A stretch of DNA of 36,745 nt from Longimicrobium sp. (GTDB lineage: Bacteria > Gemmatimonadota > Gemmatimonadetes > Longimicrobiales > Longimicrobiaceae), in the NCBI GenBank assembly GCA_036389795.1, contig DASVWD010000028.1, positions 1 through 36,745 of the forward strand, given 5' to 3'. How positions within the stretch are numbered: position 1 is the first letter of the stretch; each line of letters starts with the position of its first letter. Of the stretch, positions 32,700-36,745 are shown piece after piece. Under the pieces are notes generated by a model. That model worked only from the letters and a program-made list of their open reading frames with translations. It was not told where the DNA came from and did not search any database. The position numbers and the translations under genes were made by a program.

Positions 32700-33896
32700 A
32701 TGACGCGCATCCGTCCGATCTTCGCGGCCGCCGCCCTGCTCGCCCTCGCGGCGGCCGGCTGCGGCCCCGGCTCGCCCGCCGAGGAGCGCGCCCAGCTGGG
32801 GCGCCAGGAGAAGGGCGACATCGTGCTGGCCGCCGTCTGGCCCTTCCAGGCGCGCGGCGAGATCCGCTTCGCCGAGGGGCTGCAGATGGCGGTGGAGGAG
32901 GTCAACGCCGCCGGCGGGATCGGCGGCCGCCGCGTGAGGCTCCGCATGGAGGACGACCGCGGCTCGGTGAACGACGGCCTCCTGGTGGCCCAGCGGCTGG
33001 CCGACGACCCGCGGGTGGCGGCGGTGATCGGGCACCTGAACAGCTACGTGACGGTGCCGGCGGCCTCGGTCTACGAGTCGGGCGGGCTGCTGCTCCTGGC
33101 GCCCGCCTCCACCGACCCCGAGCTCACGGCCAAGGGGTACGCCCGGGTCTTCCGCATCATCCCCACCGACCGGCAGACCGGGCACCGCATGGCCGAGTAC
33201 GCCGCCCGGCGCGGCTACCGGCGCGTGGCCATCTACTACGCGCGCAACAGCTACGGCCGGGCGCTGGCCAACGCCTTCGAGGAGCGGGCGGCCACCACCG
33301 GGCTCACCGTGGTCGCGCGGGCCAGCTACGCCCCCGAGGCCGCGGGCGACGGGCGCACCTTCGCCCCCACCCTGGGCGAGTGGAAGGACATGGAGCTGGA
33401 CGCGGTGTTCCTGGCGGGCCAGGTGCCGCAGGCCGGCTACCTGGCCGCCGAGGCGCGCCGGCTGGGGATCACCGCGGCGATCCTGGGCGACGACGCCATG
33501 AGCTCCCCCGCGCTGGTGCAGGCGGGCGGGGCGGCGGTGGAGGGCACCGTGGTCCCCTCGCCCTTCCACCCGGGCGAGCCGCGCGCCGTGGTGCAGCGCT
33601 TCTCGGCCTCCTTCCGCCGGCGCTTCGGGGCCGAGGCCGACCCGGGCGCGGCGCTGGGGTACGACGCAGTGATGGTGCTGGCCGCGGCCATGCGCCGCGC
33701 CGGCTCGGCGGCGCCCGAGGACGTGGCCGCCGCCCTGCGCGCGCTCCGAGCCCACCCGGGGGTCACCGGGCCGATCACCTTCGACCCGCGCGGCGACCTG
33801 GCCGAGCGCGAGATGGTGAAGACGGTGGTGCGCGGCGGCGCCTTCCACTACCTGGGCGGCGACGCGCTCGCCCGGGCCGGCGGCCGGGAGCGCTGA
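32700..33896 (+). CDS. ABC-type substrate-binding lipoprotein (Leu/Ile/Val-binding-like)
   Basis: 398 aa. MTRIRPIFAAAALLALAAAG then Cys21 is a lipoprotein signal. The mature part has IVLAAVWPFQARGEIRFAEG, MAVEEVNAAGGIGGRRV, AAVIGHLNSYVTVPAASVYE and PASTDPELTAKGYARVFRII, the periplasmic-binding-protein type I fold of branched-chain amino acid or amide receptors. No matching importer permease or ATPase is in the window. Its place behind the NHLP exporter, separated only by heptamer repeats, suggests a sensing or capture role tied to the exported peptides; that is inference. GAGGACCCACCC precedes the ATG. Confidence 0.88.
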   Translation: MTRIRPIFAAAALLALAAAGCGPGSPAEERAQLGRQEKGDIVLAAVWPFQARGEIRFAEGLQMAVEEVNAAGGIGGRRVRLRMEDDRGSVNDGLLVAQRLADDPRVAAVIGHLNSYVTVPAASVYESGGLLLLAPASTDPELTAKGYARVFRIIPTDRQTGHRMAEYAARRGYRRVAIYYARNSYGRALANAFEERAATTGLTVVARASYAPEAAGDGRTFAPTLGEWKDMELDAVFLAGQVPQAGYLAAEARRLGITAAILGDDAMSSPALVQAGGAAVEGTVVPSPFHPGEPRAVVQRFSASFRRRFGAEADPGAALGYDAVMVLAAAMRRAGSAAPEDVAAALRALRAHPGVTGPITFDPRGDLAEREMVKTVVRGGAFHYLGGDALARAGGRER

Positions 33897-33898
33897 CG

Positions 33899-35101
33899 AT
33901 GGCCGACCCGGCCTTCCGCGCCGCGGTGCTGGCGGCGCACGGCGCCAGGGGCGCCGAGGTGGACGAGCTGCTCGCCTACGCCGAGAGCGCCTTCGCCCCG
34001 GCCGCCCCTCCCGCGGGCGGCTGGCCGCTCCCCGACGAGCCGTTCGCGGCCGCGTGGGAGGAGTACGCGGCGCGCGCTGCCGACGAGGGGGCCGCGGCGA
34101 TCCTGGCCGGCGTCCTTCCGCAGCTGCGCTTCCCCGTCCAGGCCGGGATCGGCGCGAGCGACGCCTACCGCGCGGCCACCCTGCGCGGCGAGCCCACGGC
34201 GCACCCGGAGGGCGGCCTGGTCTTCGCCGACCCGGAGGGGATCCGGCTCTTCCTGCACCCCACCCCCGCCGGGCGGCTCCCGGTGGTGGTGGCCCGCGCC
34301 CGCGCCGACTTCGTGGCGCTGCTCTGCGCGCTCACCCGCCGCAACGAGCCCGACCCGGTCCCCGACTCGATGGGCGCCTGCATCGTGGGCGGCTACAACA
34401 ACTGGGACCGGGTGGCGCGCCTGCGCCGCGCCTGGGAGGCGGCGCACCCCGCGGCCGCGGCCGCCGGCGGGTGGGCCGCCCACTTCCGCGCCGAGGTGGT
34501 CCCGCGCAAGGAGCTCTACCAGGACCGCTTCGTCCTCCTCTCCAGCGGCCCCTACAGCGCGGTCGAGGCGGGGGCGCTGGGGCTGGACGGGGAAGAGTGG
34601 CCCGCGAAGTCGCTCGCCATCCGGCTGGAGCACGAGTGCGCGCACTACTTCACCCGCCGCGTGTGGGGGAGCATGCGCAACTCGCTCCACGACGAGCTGC
34701 TGGCCGACTACCAGGGGATCCGCGCCGCCGAGGGGCGCTACCGGGCCGACTGGTTCCTGCGCTTCGTGGGGCTGGAGGACCCCACCGCGTACCGCGAGGG
34801 GGGGCGCCTGCAGAACTACCGCGGCACCCCGCCCCTTTCCGACGGGGCGTTCCGCGTCCTGCAGGCCCTGGTGAGGAGCGCCGCGGCGCGCCTGGAGGCG
34901 ATCGACCTGCTGCGCCCCCGCGGCGCGGCCGGCCCCGCCGAGGCCGCGCGCGCGCTGGGGGCGCTCGCCGCCCTCTCGCTGGAGGAGCTGGCGTCTCCGG
35001 ATGCACCCGCGCGCTTCCGCAGGGCGTACGGGGAGCGCCCCCTTACGGCCTCCCCGGCGGCGCCGCGAGCCGCGTCCGGAATCCCGAGGGCCGCTTTGTA
35101 G
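33899..35101 (+). CDS. HExxH-motif protein of unknown family
   Basis: 400 aa, ATG two nt after the TGA of the binding protein, so translationally coupled. No signal peptide. Key stretch: IRLEHECAHYFTRRVWGSMR then NSLHDELLADYQGI (about residues 240-275), an HExxH zinc-type motif with an acidic DELLADY downstream, as in gluzincin-like peptidases. Also MGACIVGGYNNWDRVARLRR and VVPRKELYQDRFVLLSSGPY. It may be a cytoplasmic metallopeptidase trimming or degrading leaders or peptides, but the family is not recognised and the fold may be non-proteolytic. Last gene of the probable export operon. Confidence 0.75.
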   Translation: MADPAFRAAVLAAHGARGAEVDELLAYAESAFAPAAPPAGGWPLPDEPFAAAWEEYAARAADEGAAAILAGVLPQLRFPVQAGIGASDAYRAATLRGEPTAHPEGGLVFADPEGIRLFLHPTPAGRLPVVVARARADFVALLCALTRRNEPDPVPDSMGACIVGGYNNWDRVARLRRAWEAAHPAAAAAGGWAAHFRAEVVPRKELYQDRFVLLSSGPYSAVEAGALGLDGEEWPAKSLAIRLEHECAHYFTRRVWGSMRNSLHDELLADYQGIRAAEGRYRADWFLRFVGLEDPTAYREGGRLQNYRGTPPLSDGAFRVLQALVRSAAARLEAIDLLRPRGAAGPAEAARALGALAALSLEELASPDAPARFRRAYGERPLTASPAAPRAASGIPRAAL

Positions 35102-35616
35102 CGCTCGGGGCTTCCGGGACCTGCAAGGCCTTGTCAGAAAACAAGATCGGCATATGTTTGTGCACCCTTCCCGAGGGTGATCTGGTAGGACGGCGGCGCA
35201 CGCGCCGTCGCGCAGGGCTGTCGCAGTTACGGTCCGGTGGTGCCACGGGAGAGGCCGCTCGGCCGCTCCCCTCACGCCGCCGGCCGAACCCGGGCTTCCC
35301 GGGTCGTGGTGAAGTGCGGTCCGGCTCTCCGCAGTTCCCTCAGCGCAGTCTTCTCCCAGTCGGCAGCAACGCCCCGGTGTGCCTCTCCGGGGAGCGCCCA
35401 CGCGCTTCCCACGCCCGGCACGCCCTCCCCCTCGCGGGGAATCGCGGCAACGCCAGAGGCAGTGGCGCACCCGCGGCAAGCACCGCTCGCGCCACCGCAG
35501 GCACAGTTCAGCCCCAAGTGGCGCAATAGATCCCATTTCGCCGGTTTCCCCCACGTCGCTCCCGCCGGGTGCAGCCGCGCCCGCCGGGTCGGGAATTCCC
35601 CAACCCAGGACGTACC
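35102..35616. other. Intergenic region before the activator gene
   Basis: 515 nt without a credible gene; plus- and minus-frame readings are low-complexity. At 35149-35163 GGCATATGTTTGTGC resembles a sigma-54 promoter, but the GG-GC offset is 13, not 12, and no activator half-sites lie upstream. CCCTTCCCGAGGGTG (35165-35179) is a small hairpin. The activator's promoter is not identified. Confidence 0.4.
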
Positions 35617-36745
35617 GTGCAGACCCACCTCTCCCCCGCCGTTCCGGACCCCGCGCTCCTGCTGGACGCCGCGCGCGACCTGTACCACCACTCACTCGAC
35701 GAGTGGGGCGAGCGTCGCGCCACCGTGCTCGTGGGCCGCCACCCGCTCCTGGAGGAGGCGCTCGACAAGGTCGTGCGCTTCGCCGCCTCCGACAGCCCCG
35801 TGCTGATCACGGGCGAGACGGGGACGGGGAAGGAGCTGTTCGCCCGCGCGGTGTTCCTGAACGCGCGCCGGCACCGCCGCGCCTTCCTGAGCGTGAACTG
35901 CGCGCAGTACGTGGGGACGGAGCTGATCGCCAGCGAGCTGTTCGGGCACCGCAAGGGGAGCTTCACGGGGGCGGTCGCCGACCACCGGGGGATCTTCGAG
36001 GAGGCCGACGGCGGCTTCGTGTTCCTGGACGAGGTGGGCGACCTGCCGATGCAGGCGCAGGCGATGCTGCTGCGCACCCTGGGCGAGGGCGAGATCGTCC
36101 CGGTGGGGAGCAACCAGGTCAAGCGGGTGGACGTGCGCGTGGTGGCGGCCACCAGCCGCGACCTGCAGCCGATGATCGCCGCGGGGAAGTTCCGCGCCGA
36201 CCTGTACTACCGGCTGCGCCCGCTGCACGTGCAGGTGCCGCCGGTGCGCCTGCGCGGCAACGACTGGGAGCTGATCGCCCAGTACTACCTGGGGCGGCTC
36301 TCCCGGCAGACGCGGCAGCCGAAGGAGCTCTCGCCCGCGGCGCGGGTGGCGCTGAGCACGCACCGCTGGCCGGGGAACGTGCGCGAGGTCCGCAGCGTGG
36401 TGGACACCGGCTTCCACATCGCCGAGGGGCCGCAGATCACCCCGGCCGACTTCTCGGGGGCGCTGGAGGTGGCCGCGCGCGAGCTGCAGAACTCGGCCAA
36501 CGCGCAGGCGATCGGCGAGATCTGCGGGCGGCTGGCGGCGGGGGAGGGGTGCTTCTGGGAGGACGTGCACCGCCCCTTCCTGGAGCGCGACCTGAACCGC
36601 GCCGAGGTGCGCGAGATCATCTCCCGGGGCCTGCAGTCGTCGCACGGCAGCTACAAGCGGCTCCTGAACGTGTTCGGGCTGGCGCAGGACGAGTACCTGA
36701 AGTTCATGGACTTCCTCCGCCACCACCGCCTGAAGCCCGAGCTGC
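35617..36745 (+). CDS. Sigma-54-dependent activator (bEBP), 3' end outside window
   Basis: At least 376 aa, starting at GTG 35617 with CCAGGA 6 nt upstream. Only about 60 residues precede the AAA+ domain, so there is no receiver, GAF or PAS sensor. GETGTGKE (66-73) is Walker A, GSFTGA (114-119) is the sigma-54-contacting loop with Ser in place of the usual Ala, and FVFLDEVGDL (about 135-144) is Walker B. RADLYYRLRPLHVQVPPVRL and WPGNVREVRSVV are typical sensor and arginine-finger regions. The C-terminus has a Fis-like helix-turn-helix (GSYKRLLNVFGLAQDEYLKF). It is the likely activator of the eight -24/-12 promoters in this window. Confidence 0.92.
   Translation, partial: MQTHLSPAVPDPALLLDAARDLYHHSLDEWGERRATVLVGRHPLLEEALDKVVRFAASDSPVLITGETGTGKELFARAVFLNARRHRRAFLSVNCAQYVGTELIASELFGHRKGSFTGAVADHRGIFEEADGGFVFLDEVGDLPMQAQAMLLRTLGEGEIVPVGSNQVKRVDVRVVAATSRDLQPMIAAGKFRADLYYRLRPLHVQVPPVRLRGNDWELIAQYYLGRLSRQTRQPKELSPAARVALSTHRWPGNVREVRSVVDTGFHIAEGPQITPADFSGALEVAARELQNSANAQAIGEICGRLAAGEGCFWEDVHRPFLERDLNRAEVREIISRGLQSSHGSYKRLLNVFGLAQDEYLKFMDFLRHHRLKPEL

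Noticed and set aside
35149-35163. Sigma-54 promoter before the activator gene
   Set aside because: GGCATATGTTTGTGC has the wrong offset between GG and GC (13 instead of 12), and no activator half-sites lie upstream.

Overview
The window is very GC-rich bacterial DNA. Its secreted-protein style, LanM and NHLP machinery, frequent short palindromic repeats and heptamer arrays resemble Gemmatimonadota of the Longimicrobium type. That assignment is inference; there is no rRNA or other marker gene here. The main content is a large multi-precursor RiPP (ribosomally made, modified peptide) locus of the NHLP/LanM kind, from about 5.6 kb to the right end.

Layout. 1-5.6 kb is ordinary or accessory: the 3' end of an IS630-type transposase, a secreted metzincin-like protease with a small lipoprotein gene before it (minus strand), a DUF2075-type nuclease/helicase-like ATPase, and a LURP-one-like protein. 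5.6-7.1 kb holds an NHLP-type leader protein without a double-glycine site, then three short precursors. 7.4-8.8 kb is an unrecognised polytopic membrane protein (minus). 9.2-13.9 kb is a cassette of two NHLP-leader precursors, a tiny two-helix membrane protein and LanM-1, whose cyclase zinc site is degenerate. 13.9-14.6 kb is an ORF-less group II intron on the minus strand. 15-15.6 kb has two short minus-strand precursors. 16.2-19.3 kb is LanM-2, with an intact three-cysteine cyclase site. 19.7-22.2 kb has four plus-strand precursors and one minus-strand precursor, followed by an unknown 368-aa protein. 23.7-35.1 kb looks like one export operon: an NHLP precursor with a proline tail, a 60-aa leader peptide, a TolC-like outer-membrane protein, an HlyD-like adaptor, a C39-peptidase ABC exporter, a second NHLP ABC transporter, a substrate-binding lipoprotein and an HExxH protein. 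From 35.6 kb to the end is a sigma-54 activator (bEBP), cut by the window edge.

How the parts fit. At least thirteen leader-type genes end their leaders in a motif of the E-L-[ST]-[DE]-x-x-L-E-x-V-[AS]-G-G kind. The likely route is modification by LanM, leader cleavage after GG by the C39 domain, and export through the ABC/HlyD/TolC envelope channel. Eight transcription units, covering nearly every precursor group and the export operon, share one promoter architecture that I reconstructed by eye. It has a -24/-12 sigma-54 promoter (consensus about GGYATGNCCGTTGCYT), a RYTTRCG-like box about 21 nt upstream of the -24 G, and an upstream activator site GGTAGAG-N6-CTCTACC-N-GGTAGAG centred mostly 93-95 nt upstream. 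The bEBP encoded at the right end is the obvious candidate activator.

The most noteworthy points are this shared sigma-54 regulon over a dispersed RiPP arsenal, a LanM with lost zinc ligands next to precursors that have almost no cysteines, and a family of nested palindromic (MITE-like) repeats sitting between the cassettes.
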